This document shows positions 16,961-25,769 of a stretch of DNA of 64,000 bases, piece by piece. This DNA comes from Desulfovibrio piger (GTDB lineage: Bacteria; Desulfobacterota; Desulfovibrionia; Desulfovibrionales; Desulfovibrionaceae), in the NCBI RefSeq assembly GCF_951793255.1, contig NZ_OX636706.1, positions 644,001 through 708,000 on the forward strand. The letters are read 5' to 3'. The translations under genes and the position numbers were made by a program. Position 1 is the first letter of the stretch. Each line of letters opens with the position of its first letter. The notes under the pieces are model-generated. The model was given only the letters and a program-made list of their open reading frames with translations, made no database searches and had not been told where the DNA came from.

Positions 16961-19900
16961 ATGCCCTTCTTCCCCAAGCCCCGGCGCCGACCCGCGCCCG
17001 CCGATACCGACATCAGCACCACCGACGCCGCGCCCCGTCCTTTCCGCCCGCGTCCGGCCACCGGCACGCAACCTGCCGACCGTCCCCGCTTCCAGCGCGA
17101 GGAACATAACGAATTTTTTTCCCGGGACGACCGTCCCCGCCGTGAAGACCGTCCCCGTGACGGGCGCCGTCCTGCCGGGGCCTTCCCGCGCGCCGGACGC
17201 CCCGCGGACCGCCGCGATGCCCGCCCCGGCTCCCGGTCCCGCAACGAGGCGTTCCAGGACCCGTGGGTGGACGGCCAGCCCCGCTTCCTGCCCATGAGCC
17301 GCGCCGAGATGCAGGCCCTGGGCTGGAAGGAACTGGACGTGCTGCTGGTCAACGGCGACGCCTATGTGGACCACCCGGCCTTCGGGCCCGTGCTGCTGGG
17401 CCGCTGGCTGGTGGCCCACGGCTTCCGCGTGGGCATCGTGGCCCAGCCCCGCTGGCAGTCGCCCGACGACCTGCTGGTCATGGGCCGTCCCCGGCTTTTC
17501 GTGGGCGTCAGCGCGGGCGCGCTGGACTCCATGCTGGCCCACTACACGGCCTTCCGCAAAAAGCGCCACGATGATGCCTACACCCCCGGCGGCAAGGCCG
17601 GTGCGCGTCCCAACCGCGCCTGTCTGGTCTATGCCAACCTGGCCCGTCAGGCCTTCCCCGGCCTGCCGGTGATCCTGGGCGGCATCGAGGCCTCGCTGCG
17701 CCGCACCACACATTACGATTTCTGGACAGACAGCCTGCGCCGCTCCATCCTGCTGGATGCCAAGGCCGACCTGCTCATCTACGGCATGGGCGAACTGGCC
17801 ATGCTGGAATGCGCCCGCCGTCTGGCCGAAGGCAAGAGCCTGCACGGTATCGACGGCACGGCCTGGCTGGCCAAGGTGGACGAGAACAACGTCCCCGTGG
17901 ATCTGCCCGAAGAATGGCTCGATTTGCCGCGCATGCAGCTGCCCTCCCACGAGGCCGTGCAGGCCGAGGCCACGGAACTGCTGCGCCTGACCCAGATGCT
18001 GGAACAGCAGGTGCACCGCCAGAACGCCTGGGCCCAGCAGATGGTGGGCGACCGCGCCCTGGTGCTGGCGCCCCCGGCCCGGCCCCTGACCACGGAAGAG
18101 ATGGACAAAATCTACGCCCTGCCCTACGCCCGCGCGGCCCATCCCCGCTACCGCGAGCCCATCCCGGCCGACGAGATGCTGCGCACCAGCATCACTAGCC
18201 ATCGCGGCTGTGGCGGCGGCTGTTCCTTCTGCTCGCTGGCCCTGCATCAGGGGCGCCGCATCAGCTCCCGCAGCCAGGAATCCATCCTGGCCGAGGCCCG
18301 CAAGCTGGTGGCCCAGTCCCGTCGCGGCCAGGTGGCCATCTCCGACGTGGGCGGCCCCACGGCCAACATGTGGCAGGCCCATTGCGCCCTGGATGACGCC
18401 ACGTCCGCCAAGGCGGAGCCCGGTGCGCGGCCTTCGTCCCGCTGCCGCCGCAGCAGCTGCTGTTATCCCACGGTCTGCAAATCCTTCATCACCCCGCAGA
18501 TGCAGCATGTGGGCCTGCTGCGCGAGGTGGCGGCCCTGCCCGGCGTGCGGCAGGTGCGCGTGGCCAGCGGCGTGCGTGCCGACCTGGCCCTCAACGATCC
18601 CGAGGCCCTGGCGGCCTATACCGGCGAATTCACCGGCGGCCAGCTCAAGGTGGCCCCGGAACACTGCGCCGCCCGCGTGCTGGACCTGATGCGCAAGCCG
18701 GGCATGGAAGTCTTCGAGGCCTTCCTCCAAAGCTTCGTGGAGCAGAGCCGTCTGGCCGGACGCGAGCAGTATGTGGTGCCCTACATGATGAGCGCCTTCC
18801 CCGGCTGTACGGACGAGGACATGCACGAGCTGGCCCGCTGGCTGCAGGAGCGTCACTGGAGCCCGCAGCAGACCCAGTGCTTCATCCCCACGCCGGGCAG
18901 CATCGCCACGGCCATGTATTACTGCGGCCGCAACGAGGATGGGGAAGAGATCTATGTGGCCCGCAGCGATGCCGACCGCCTGCGCCAGCACCGCATCCTG
19001 ATGCCCGATTTCGGCCGCATGCCCGAACGCGGCGGCCATGCCGATGCCGAGGATGCGGGCGAAGGCCACCACCGCGAGCCCCGCCGGGAAAACACCACCG
19101 AGCGCTGGCGCGACGAACGCCGCAGCGCTGACGGTCTGGCCCCCCGGCACGAGGGCCGCCGCGACTTCCGGGAAGACCGCAAGCCGCCCTTCCCCCGCTT
19201 CGATGACGAGCGGGAGAGTGCGCCCCGCCGCGATTTCCGCCATCCCGACCGCGACGGTTTCCGCAAGCCCGGCTTCCGGCAGGATGTGGACAAGCCCTTC
19301 CGCCCGCGCCCCTTCCCCGATGCCGCCCGTGACGGCGACGAGGCCCCGCAGGCCCGCCCGTCCTTCCGCAGGGATGGTCAGGACGAACGCCCCTTCCGTC
19401 CCCGTGGCGACCGTTTCGTGGATCGCGAGGGAGAAGAAGGCCGGCGTCCCTTCCGTCCGCGTCGAGACGATGACGGCCGGCCTTTCCGCAAGGACGGCTT
19501 CCGGCCCCGGCGCTTCAACGACCGTGACGGCAGCGAAGGACAGGACGCCTGGAAGCGCCCCCGTCCCTTTGCCCGCTTCGATGACGAGCAGGAGGGTGCG
19601 CCCCGCCGTGATTTCCGCCGTCCCGACCGAGACGGTTTCCGCAAGCCCGGCTTCCCGCAGGACGCGGACAAGCCCTTCCGCCCGCGCCCCTTCCCCGATG
19701 CCGCCCGTGACGGCGACGAAGCCCCGCAGGCCCGCCCGTCCTTCCGCAGGGATGGTCAGGACGAACGCCCCTTCCGTCCCCGTGGCGACCGTTTCGTGGA
19801 TCGCGATGGCGAAGAAGCCCGGCGTCCCTTCCGGCCGCGCCGTGACGATGACGGCCAGCCTTTCCGCAAGGACGGCTTCCGTCCCCGGCGCTTCAACGAC

Positions 19901-20536
19901 CGCGACGGCAACGAAGGGCAGGATGCCTGGAAGCGTCCCCGTCCCTTTGCCCGCTTCGATGACGAGCAGGACGAGGCGCCCCGCCGCGACTTCCGCCGTC
20001 CCGACCGCGACGGTTTCCGCAAGCCCGGCTTCCGGCAGGACGCGGACAAGCCCTTCCGCCCGCGCCCCTTCCCCGATGCCGCCCGTGACGGCGACGAAGC
20101 CCCGCAGGCCCGCCCGTCCTTCCGCAGGGATGGTCAGGACGAACGTCCCTTCCGTCCCCGTGGCGACCGTTTCGTGAACCGCGATGGCGAAGAAGCCCGG
20201 CGTCCCTTCCGTCCGCGTCGTGACGATGACGACGGCCGGCCTTTCCGTAAGGACGGCTTCCGTCCCCGGCGCTTCAACGACCGCGACGGCAACGAAGGGC
20301 AGGACGGCCAAAAACGCCGTGCGCCCTTCCCCCGCTTCGATGACGAGCGGGAGGGTGCGCCCCGCCGCGACTTCCGCCGTCCCGAGCGTGACGGCTTCCG
20401 CAAGCCCGGCTTCCGGCAGGACGCCGACAAGCCCTTCCGCAAGAACTCGTTCCGCAGGGACGGCAAGCCCGCCTTCGGCTCCCGCCGCCGGGACAGGGGC
20501 TTTGACGGCCCGGCGCTGAACGACGACGAAGAATAA
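16961..20536 (+). CDS. YgiQ-family radical SAM protein with large Arg/Asp/Phe-rich repeat tail
   Basis: A 1191-residue protein. Residues 1-100 are Arg/Pro-rich. Residues 105-690 form the UPF0313/YgiQ radical SAM core with the cluster cysteines C417, C421 and C424 in GCGGGCSFC, plus family motifs ILGGIEASLRR, YPTVCKSF and CFIPTPGS. Members are usually 600-770 residues. Here about 440 more residues form a tail dominated by a 126-residue tandem repeat (RDGFRKPGF, DKPFRPRPFPDAARDGDE, RPFRPRRDDDG). The tail is polyampholytic and likely disordered, resembling RGG/RD tails of RNA-binding proteins. The reaction of YgiQ proteins is not established. ATG 16961 follows AAAGGA. Confidence 0.88.
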   Translation: MPFFPKPRRRPAPADTDISTTDAAPRPFRPRPATGTQPADRPRFQREEHNEFFSRDDRPRREDRPRDGRRPAGAFPRAGRPADRRDARPGSRSRNEAFQDPWVDGQPRFLPMSRAEMQALGWKELDVLLVNGDAYVDHPAFGPVLLGRWLVAHGFRVGIVAQPRWQSPDDLLVMGRPRLFVGVSAGALDSMLAHYTAFRKKRHDDAYTPGGKAGARPNRACLVYANLARQAFPGLPVILGGIEASLRRTTHYDFWTDSLRRSILLDAKADLLIYGMGELAMLECARRLAEGKSLHGIDGTAWLAKVDENNVPVDLPEEWLDLPRMQLPSHEAVQAEATELLRLTQMLEQQVHRQNAWAQQMVGDRALVLAPPARPLTTEEMDKIYALPYARAAHPRYREPIPADEMLRTSITSHRGCGGGCSFCSLALHQGRRISSRSQESILAEARKLVAQSRRGQVAISDVGGPTANMWQAHCALDDATSAKAEPGARPSSRCRRSSCCYPTVCKSFITPQMQHVGLLREVAALPGVRQVRVASGVRADLALNDPEALAAYTGEFTGGQLKVAPEHCAARVLDLMRKPGMEVFEAFLQSFVEQSRLAGREQYVVPYMMSAFPGCTDEDMHELARWLQERHWSPQQTQCFIPTPGSIATAMYYCGRNEDGEEIYVARSDADRLRQHRILMPDFGRMPERGGHADAEDAGEGHHREPRRENTTERWRDERRSADGLAPRHEGRRDFREDRKPPFPRFDDERESAPRRDFRHPDRDGFRKPGFRQDVDKPFRPRPFPDAARDGDEAPQARPSFRRDGQDERPFRPRGDRFVDREGEEGRRPFRPRRDDDGRPFRKDGFRPRRFNDRDGSEGQDAWKRPRPFARFDDEQEGAPRRDFRRPDRDGFRKPGFPQDADKPFRPRPFPDAARDGDEAPQARPSFRRDGQDERPFRPRGDRFVDRDGEEARRPFRPRRDDDGQPFRKDGFRPRRFNDRDGNEGQDAWKRPRPFARFDDEQDEAPRRDFRRPDRDGFRKPGFRQDADKPFRPRPFPDAARDGDEAPQARPSFRRDGQDERPFRPRGDRFVNRDGEEARRPFRPRRDDDDGRPFRKDGFRPRRFNDRDGNEGQDGQKRRAPFPRFDDEREGAPRRDFRRPERDGFRKPGFRQDADKPFRKNSFRRDGKPAFGSRRRDRGFDGPALNDDEE
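19201..20440 (+). repeat. In-frame tandem repeat, unit 378 bp (126 codons)
   Basis: The marker CGATGACGAG recurs at 19201, 19579, 19957 and 20338, that is, steps of 378, 378 and 381 bp. Three nearly identical full units are followed by a truncated fourth. The third unit has one extra Asp codon. High nucleotide identity implies recent duplication or ongoing homogenisation. Confidence 0.92.
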
Positions 20537-20541
20537 AAAAA

Positions 20542-20569
20542 CGGGCGGTACCCGCGAGGGTATCGCCCG
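20542..20569 (+). terminator. Terminator hairpin after the YgiQ-type gene
   Basis: 12-bp stem (20542-20553 with 20558-20569, one G-T pair), GCGA loop, A-rich on the 5' side and AAAAC on the 3' side. It would also function for minus-strand transcription. Confidence 0.75.
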
Positions 20570-20679
20570 AAAACGTAAAGATGGACGCACGCCGCGCCCA
20601 CGGCCCCTGCCGCTGCAGGCACATATGCCGCAAGCAGGGGATTCGGCCCGGCGCAGGCGCAGGACGCCGAGGAGAGCTC

Positions 20680-20913
20680 ATGGATCAGGAAGAACGCATC
20701 ATCCGGCTGGAAGAGCTGGCCTATTTTCAGGAAGAACGTCTGCGCGAACTCAACGAGGCCCTGACGGCCCAGCAACAGCAGATCGACACGCTGGAGCACC
20801 GTCTGGCCGAGACCATGGAGCTGGCCCGCAACCTGCGCGATCAGCTGGGGCAGACCGGTAACGGGGCCCCGGTCAACGATCTGCCGCCCCACTACATGCC
20901 CGAGCGTTACTGA
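20680..20913 (+). CDS. slyX: SlyX-like protein
   Basis: A 77-residue coiled-coil protein of the SlyX family: MDQEERIIRLEELAYFQEER, then ELNEALTAQQQQIDTLEHRL, and a C-terminal PPHYMPERY close to the family's PPHY end. Function is unknown. The start has GAGGAGAG upstream. It appears monocistronic, downstream of the YgiQ-type gene's terminator. Confidence 0.88.
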   Translation: MDQEERIIRLEELAYFQEERLRELNEALTAQQQQIDTLEHRLAETMELARNLRDQLGQTGNGAPVNDLPPHYMPERY

Positions 20914-20950
20914 TCGGGCCGGGCGACAGGCAGGTAAGCAGATATATGCG

Positions 20951-20997
20951 AGGGGGAGAGGGAAACCGTTTTGTAAAACGGTTCTCCCTCTCCCCCT
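20951..20997 (+). repeat. Long intergenic hairpin downstream of slyX
   Basis: Arms of 22-23 nt (20951-20972 and 20975-20997), complementary except for one extra base, with a 2-nt loop. A C-rich tail with AAAACCTTT follows to about 21035. G-rich then AACCGTTTT arms are a different sequence class from the four 3' elements, but the architecture is similar. The rest of 20914-21358 holds only this and the hairpin at 21177. Confidence 0.75.
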
Positions 20998-21176
20998 CAC
21001 ACTCCCCCGCTCCCTTCCCAAAACCTTTATAAGGGTCCATGGCGGGGATAGTATCCCCCCGGCCTGCCCCGGCTCCCCGTCCCCCGGCGGCATGGAAAAA
21101 GGCCGGCACACGGGTGTGCGACATGACAATGCAGGAACGGATGAAGTTCCCGGCAGTATCCGGCTACGACCCAGCA

Positions 21177-21207
21177 AAAAAGCCGCGCCATGACAGCGCG
21201 GCTTTTT
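21177..21207. terminator. Bidirectional terminator-like hairpin
   Basis: 12-bp stem AAAAAGCCGCGC / GCGCGGCTTTTT with a 7-nt loop. A-run and T-run on either side allow termination in both directions; it lies between slyX and the convergent SGNH gene. Confidence 0.85.
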
Positions 21208-21358
21208 CTGTTGCAAGAAAACTGCGGAAAAGAACAGCCAGACTACGCCAAACGGCTACTGCCAGCCTCTCTCAGGCCTTGCGTCCAGTGACGGGGCGGC
21301 AGTACGGCGCGGCCCTTGGTCCCTTCCCTATCGCTCTCCAGTCTGTGCGCCTTCGCGC

Positions 21359-22576
21359 CTAAAACCGGGGCGTGGCCTCGCCGCGACGCTTCTTGGCGCA
21401 ATGCAGGCCCAGAAAATCCGCTTCGGGCAGGGCGGTCAGGCGCTCGTCAGGCACGGCCGCCAGACCGCGCCGCTCGCGCAGCACATGGCTCAGGTATTCT
21501 CGGTGCAGCATGTCCCGCAGCCAGGGCTGCCGGTCGCCCATGTCGCGCACCAGGCTGGCCCCGATGACGTCCCCGCCGTGCAGGCCGTCCATCATCTCGC
21601 AATCGCCGGAGCCGTAGACGCGGGGATCCGAAAAATCCATGCTCTCCACGCCGCAGTCCAGCAGGCCCTGCCGCAGGGCGGACAACCAGCCGGCATCACC
21701 GCCGTTCCTGTCGGCAAGGGCGCCCAGTACGGGCGTGGCCAGGGGCGGCAGGAAGACGATGGTGCGGATGCCGCGCGAACGCAGGCGGCAGCAGATCTCG
21801 GCAAAGGCTTCCAGACGTTCCCTGTCCGGCGCAAGGCTCCCGGCCCAGACGCCGCTGCCGCTTTCCAGCTCGCGCAGCGTGCGGGCAAAGGCATGGTCCG
21901 GCGCAGGCCGGCGGCCATCCAGCACCGCGCCTTCATAGAGCGAGCCGTCCGGTCCGTAGCCCGTATCGCGGAGCTGGGCCTCCAGCCCGTAGCGGTCGGC
22001 ACGCAGACGATGCTGCAGGGGAGCCAACATGTCCGCCGGGGCGATGCGTCCCTGTACCAGCCAGCGCCAGGGAGCCCGCAGGGTGGACGCATCCAGCAAA
22101 GAAGGCTGCACGATCCGCTCAGGGCGCCCGGCCGGAGCGCCTGCCGTCAGCCACCAGAAGTCCAGGCCCAGCAGCACGACCCTGGGCCTGTGGACGGCCA
22201 GCATCCTGTCCACCAGAAGGCGCAGACTCTCCAGATCCATAGCGGCCCCGGCCATGTTCACGAAGGGGCGCTCGAAAAAGGCCGCACGCACGTTCCCCGC
22301 CCGCGACGAGCCCAGCACCACCACTTCCGGCTTCACGGCCGCATACAGGGCCAGCTTGTAGGCCATGATGTCCTGCGCCAGCCCCGGTCCGAACAGGACG
22401 AATTCCCCCTGTGCCTGCCGTGCCACGACTTCTTCCTGATCCAGTTCGCCGCTGGCCGTCAGCCAGCAGACGGCCCAGGGGACCAGCAGCAGCCCCGCCA
22501 GCAGGGCCAGGATCACCAGAGAAAGGAAAAAACGTTTCAGCCAGCCGTCAGGGGCCGGATGCGCTATCTCGGACAT
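21359..22576 (-). CDS. Membrane-anchored SGNH/DltD-like acyl-processing protein
   Basis: A 405-residue protein with one N-terminal membrane helix (LSLVILALLAGLLLVPWAV) and an extracytoplasmic SGNH-type domain. The block I Ser is in VVVLGSSRAGN and the block V Asp-His in MDGLHGGDV. Such proteins partner with MBOAT acyltransferases (compare DltB/DltD and AlgI/AlgJ/AlgX) to acylate surface polymers. It lies 11 bp downstream of an MBOAT gene on the same strand, so the two form a unit. The ATG at 22576 has GGAGGCC-like sequence upstream. The acceptor polymer is unknown. Confidence 0.72.
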   Translation of the reverse strand: MSEIAHPAPDGWLKRFFLSLVILALLAGLLLVPWAVCWLTASGELDQEEVVARQAQGEFVLFGPGLAQDIMAYKLALYAAVKPEVVVLGSSRAGNVRAAFFERPFVNMAGAAMDLESLRLLVDRMLAVHRPRVVLLGLDFWWLTAGAPAGRPERIVQPSLLDASTLRAPWRWLVQGRIAPADMLAPLQHRLRADRYGLEAQLRDTGYGPDGSLYEGAVLDGRRPAPDHAFARTLRELESGSGVWAGSLAPDRERLEAFAEICCRLRSRGIRTIVFLPPLATPVLGALADRNGGDAGWLSALRQGLLDCGVESMDFSDPRVYGSGDCEMMDGLHGGDVIGASLVRDMGDRQPWLRDMLHREYLSHVLRERRGLAAVPDERLTALPEADFLGLHCAKKRRGEATPRF

Positions 22577-22587
22577 GAGGGCCTCCG

Positions 22588-24078
22588 TCAAAAGCGGAAA
22601 GAAAGGAAGGCATGGCCCTGCATCAGCAGCAGGGAGGCCAGCGCAGGCAGGGCCAGAGCCACGGCCCAGAGCAGGTTCGGCTGCCAGTGCAGCCAGGGAC
22701 GGCTGCCGTCGGCGCGGCCCAGCATCACATGCTGGCTGCAGGGCAGGGCCCAGACGATGACGGCGCAGACGGCCAGCAGCGGCAGCAACAGCCGGGGCTC
22801 CAAGAGGCCGCCGGGCAGCAGGGCCTCCAGCCCCTGTTGCAGGGGCAGGGGATGGCCGTCGCTCCAGAGGAACATGCTCTGCCAGACATGCAGGGCCGTG
22901 CCCGTATCCCCGGCGCGGAACAGCACCCAGGCCACGGTCAGGCACAAAAAGGTCACCAGCACGCACAGGGCCCGCAGGGGCGGCAGGGCCAGCACGCGCT
23001 CGGCCAGGCTGCCGCGCAGCAGATGCCGGAAGGCGTGGTTGACCAGCAGGAGCAGGCCGTGCAGGGCCCCCCAGAGGAGGAAGGTCAGCCCGGCCCCGTG
23101 CCAGACACCGCAGACCAGCATGGTCAGCAGCAAATTGGCGTACTGCCGCACCCGGCCGTGACGGCTGCCGCCCAGGGGCTGGTACAGGCAGTCATGCAGC
23201 CAGCGGCCCAGGGTCATGTGCCAGCGGCGCCAGAAGTCCACGATGCCCGTGGCCTTGTAGGGCGCGGCAAAATTCTCCGGCAGGCGCAGGCCCAGCATGA
23301 GGGCGGCCCCCACGGCCATGTCCGTATAGCCGGAAAAGTCGAAATAGATCTGGAAGGTGTAGCTCAGGGCCCCCAGCCAGGCCTCGGCCGTGCTCAGGGG
23401 CAGGCCCTGGGCGGCGGCGTGGAACACGGTATCCGCCGCCGGCGCCAGACTGTCGGCCAGCAGCACCTTCTTGGCCAGGCCCAGCACCATCAGCCCCAGG
23501 CCCCGCGCCAGATCTTCGGCCTGCGGCACCTCCAGGGCGTCCAGCTGCGGGCCCATCTCCTCATAACGGACCAGCGGGCCGGACAGGGCATAGGGGAAGC
23601 AGGTGGTGAACAGGGCCTGCCGCACGATACCTTCGGGCCGGATGCGGCGCTGGTAGACGCCCAGCAGCCAGGCCAGCTGGATGAGCACGGCAAAGGAGAA
23701 GCCCGCGGGCATGGCCGCGGGCGCCAAAACGGGCAGGATGTCCTGCCATTGCGCCAGCCAGGCCGACAGGGCCGGCAGATGGCGGAAACGGCACCAGACC
23801 AGCACGTTGAGCAGCACGGCCAGAAGCAGCAGGCCCCGACGGCCCAGCCGACGGCGGCGGTGCCCCTCATCGGCCAGCAGCAGGCCGAACAGATAGTTGA
23901 CCACGGTCAGGCCCAGCAGGAGCAGCAGGGCCTCCAGCCCCTGGCAGGCCCCAAAGAGCAGCGAGGCCCCCAGCAGGAGCACGGACAGTCGGGCCTTGTC
24001 TTCTCCGGAAGTCAGTTTCCAGAGCCAGACGAGGATGGGAAGAAAAAGGAACAGGAAGGGGAAGAAAGCGAAAAGCAT
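22588..24078 (-). CDS. MBOAT-family membrane-bound O-acyltransferase (AlgI/DltB-like)
   Basis: A 496-residue polytopic protein. MBOAT hallmarks are FDFSGYTDMAVG, NFAAPYKATGIVDFWRRWHMTLG and the catalytic His in CGVWHGAGLTFLLWGALHG. The family transfers acyl groups across the membrane onto polysaccharides or teichoic acids. ATG 24078 has GGGAGA at usable spacing; an in-frame GTG at 24102 would add 8 residues. It is the first gene of a two-gene unit with the SGNH protein. Confidence 0.88.
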   Translation of the reverse strand: MLFAFFPFLFLFLPILVWLWKLTSGEDKARLSVLLLGASLLFGACQGLEALLLLLGLTVVNYLFGLLLADEGHRRRRLGRRGLLLLAVLLNVLVWCRFRHLPALSAWLAQWQDILPVLAPAAMPAGFSFAVLIQLAWLLGVYQRRIRPEGIVRQALFTTCFPYALSGPLVRYEEMGPQLDALEVPQAEDLARGLGLMVLGLAKKVLLADSLAPAADTVFHAAAQGLPLSTAEAWLGALSYTFQIYFDFSGYTDMAVGAALMLGLRLPENFAAPYKATGIVDFWRRWHMTLGRWLHDCLYQPLGGSRHGRVRQYANLLLTMLVCGVWHGAGLTFLLWGALHGLLLLVNHAFRHLLRGSLAERVLALPPLRALCVLVTFLCLTVAWVLFRAGDTGTALHVWQSMFLWSDGHPLPLQQGLEALLPGGLLEPRLLLPLLAVCAVIVWALPCSQHVMLGRADGSRPWLHWQPNLLWAVALALPALASLLLMQGHAFLSFRF

Positions 24079-24173
24079 AAAAAGAATCTCCCGGCGCGGC
24101 ACATCTCAAGACGGCCACCCCGGGAGAAAACGAGGAGACTGATACATGGGATCGTCCCGAATGCCGCGCGATC

Positions 24174-24461
24174 TCAGGAATTGAGCTCGGCTCTGAATTT
24201 GCGGGACAGGCGGAAGACGACGACCTTGCGCGGAGGCAGCGTGATGGCCTCATCCGTTTGCGGATTGCGGCCTTTGCGCGGCGCTTTGTCGTAAGCCTCA
24301 AACTTGCCGAACCCACTGATCAGAAGAGCATTGTCTTTTTTGATGGCATTCTTCATGATCTCCAGCAGTTTTTCGACCACATTCTTCACGTCAACCCGAT
24401 TTTTGTCTGTACTCTCGTAGATCCGCTCGACGATGTCAGCTTTGGTCAATGTTTTCTTCAT
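24174..24461 (-). CDS. HU/IHF-family DNA-binding protein (IHF alpha-like)
   Basis: A 95-residue histone-like protein: MKKTLTKADIVERIYE, GFGKFEAYDKAPRKGRNPQTDEAI (the DNA-inserting arm with the intercalating Pro) and a basic VFRLSRKFRAELN end. IHF-alpha and HU are close relatives, and the GRNPQT arm fits both; charge and length favour an IHF subunit. ATG 24461 follows AAGGA at 6 nt; a TTG at 24467 is less likely. It could serve the IHF-type site near 31090. Confidence 0.88.
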   Translation of the reverse strand: MKKTLTKADIVERIYESTDKNRVDVKNVVEKLLEIMKNAIKKDNALLISGFGKFEAYDKAPRKGRNPQTDEAITLPPRKVVVFRLSRKFRAELNS

Positions 24462-24594
24462 GTCCAATCCTTATGCCACAGGCACGCTTCACATATGCAC
24501 AACTTTTTTGTAGGATATACTCAACTTGCATTTCCGGCAAGATTTTTGTCTCCGCGCGAAGCCTGCCAAGCCTTGCTACTCCTCGCTTTCTGCC

Positions 24595-25716
24595 ATGTCT
24601 CGTGTTTCGCTTACTTTTTTATGGGAGACTCCTGCAAGGGCAATCCCGGTCTTCAGCGTTTTCATCCCGTTTTTCGGCTGTCCCCGCCGCTGTGTTTTTT
24701 GTTCCCAGCATGACCAGACAGGCCAGCAGGCCAGTCCTCTGGACGAGATACTGGCCCGTGCGGCCGCCGATCTGCACGCCCGGCGGGCACAGGGCAGGCC
24801 GCCGGTAGAGCTGGCCTTTTACGGCGGCACCTTCACGGCCCTGGCGTCCCGCGACCTGGACGCCTGTCTGGACATGGCCGACAGCCTCCGGCGTGACGGC
24901 TGCATCACCCGCTTCCGCTGCTCCACCCGCCCCGACCATCTGGATGCGGCCCTGCTGGCGCGCCTGCGCCGCCACGGCTGCCGCACGGTGGAGCTGGGCA
25001 TCCAGAGCTTTTCCGATACGGCCCTGCAGGCCAGTGAACGCCATTACAGCGGCCGGCAGGCCACCGAAGCCTGCCGTCTGGTGCGGGACGCAGGCCTTGC
25101 CCTGGGCGTGCAGCTGCTGCCCGGCATGCCGGGCCACCAGCCGGAAGACTTTTTGGCCGATGTGCGCCGGGCCCTGGATCTGGGGGCCGACATGCTGCGC
25201 TTTTATCCCTGCCTGGTGCTGGCGGGCACGGAACTGGCCCGCCGCTGGCAGCAGGGCCTCTACGCGCCCTGGCCCCTGCCGCGGACCCTGTCCCTGCTGG
25301 CGCGCGGCTGGCTGTACGCCCGTCGCGCCGGGGTGCCCGTCATCCGTATGGGCCTTGCCCCCGAACCCGGCATGGAAGCGGCCCTGCTGGCCGGTCCCGC
25401 CGACAGGAACCTGGGCGGGCGCGTGCTGGGACGGGCCCTGTGGCTGCATGTCTGCGCCTGCCTGCTGCGGACGCGGGGGGATGATGCCGCCCGCAGCGAG
25501 GTACGGGCCGCGGCCCTGCTGGACGCCCTGCTGGCGGGCGGGGAAGCCCCCGCCGGACTGCCCCGGGCACAGGCGCTGTATCTGCCGCGCTCCTGCCAGG
25601 GCTTCTTCCGCGGGCCGGGCGACGAGCTGGGCACGGCCTGGGCGGCCCTGGGCATCACGCGCCGCAACCTTGTCTGGACAGCGGGACAGGCCGCCAGCCT
25701 GCATCTTGATGCCTGA
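24595..25716 (+). CDS. Radical SAM protein (Elp3/YhcC-like)
   Basis: A 373-residue radical SAM enzyme. The cluster motif is FGCPRRCVFCSQ (CxxxCxxC), followed by LAFYGGTFTAL, VELGIQSFSDTAL and a QLLPGMPGHQPEDF strand, all as in the Elp3/YhcC/HemN-like group. The C-terminal 150 residues are unusual and rich in Ala/Arg/Leu. The start is uncertain: ATG 24595 is chosen because it leaves the usual short leader before the SAM motif, but ATG 24526 is in frame. Substrate unknown. It diverges from the IHF-like gene. Confidence 0.8.
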   Translation: MSRVSLTFLWETPARAIPVFSVFIPFFGCPRRCVFCSQHDQTGQQASPLDEILARAAADLHARRAQGRPPVELAFYGGTFTALASRDLDACLDMADSLRRDGCITRFRCSTRPDHLDAALLARLRRHGCRTVELGIQSFSDTALQASERHYSGRQATEACRLVRDAGLALGVQLLPGMPGHQPEDFLADVRRALDLGADMLRFYPCLVLAGTELARRWQQGLYAPWPLPRTLSLLARGWLYARRAGVPVIRMGLAPEPGMEAALLAGPADRNLGGRVLGRALWLHVCACLLRTRGDDAARSEVRAAALLDALLAGGEAPAGLPRAQALYLPRSCQGFFRGPGDELGTAWAALGITRRNLVWTAGQAASLHLDA

Positions 25717-25769
25717 TCCGATCTTTCCTCCAACCTGCGGCACAGCCCGCATCCGACCATGAGGTGACC

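Noticed and set aside
19201-20440. CRISPR-like or minisatellite repeat array
   Set aside because: The 378-bp period is in frame and encodes a protein repeat with no spacers.
16763-20590. Very long open frame (about 1275 codons) on the minus strand opposite the YgiQ-type gene
   Set aside because: It is an antisense shadow created by GC-rich codon bias and the repeat tail; no ribosome binding site or recognisable domain.
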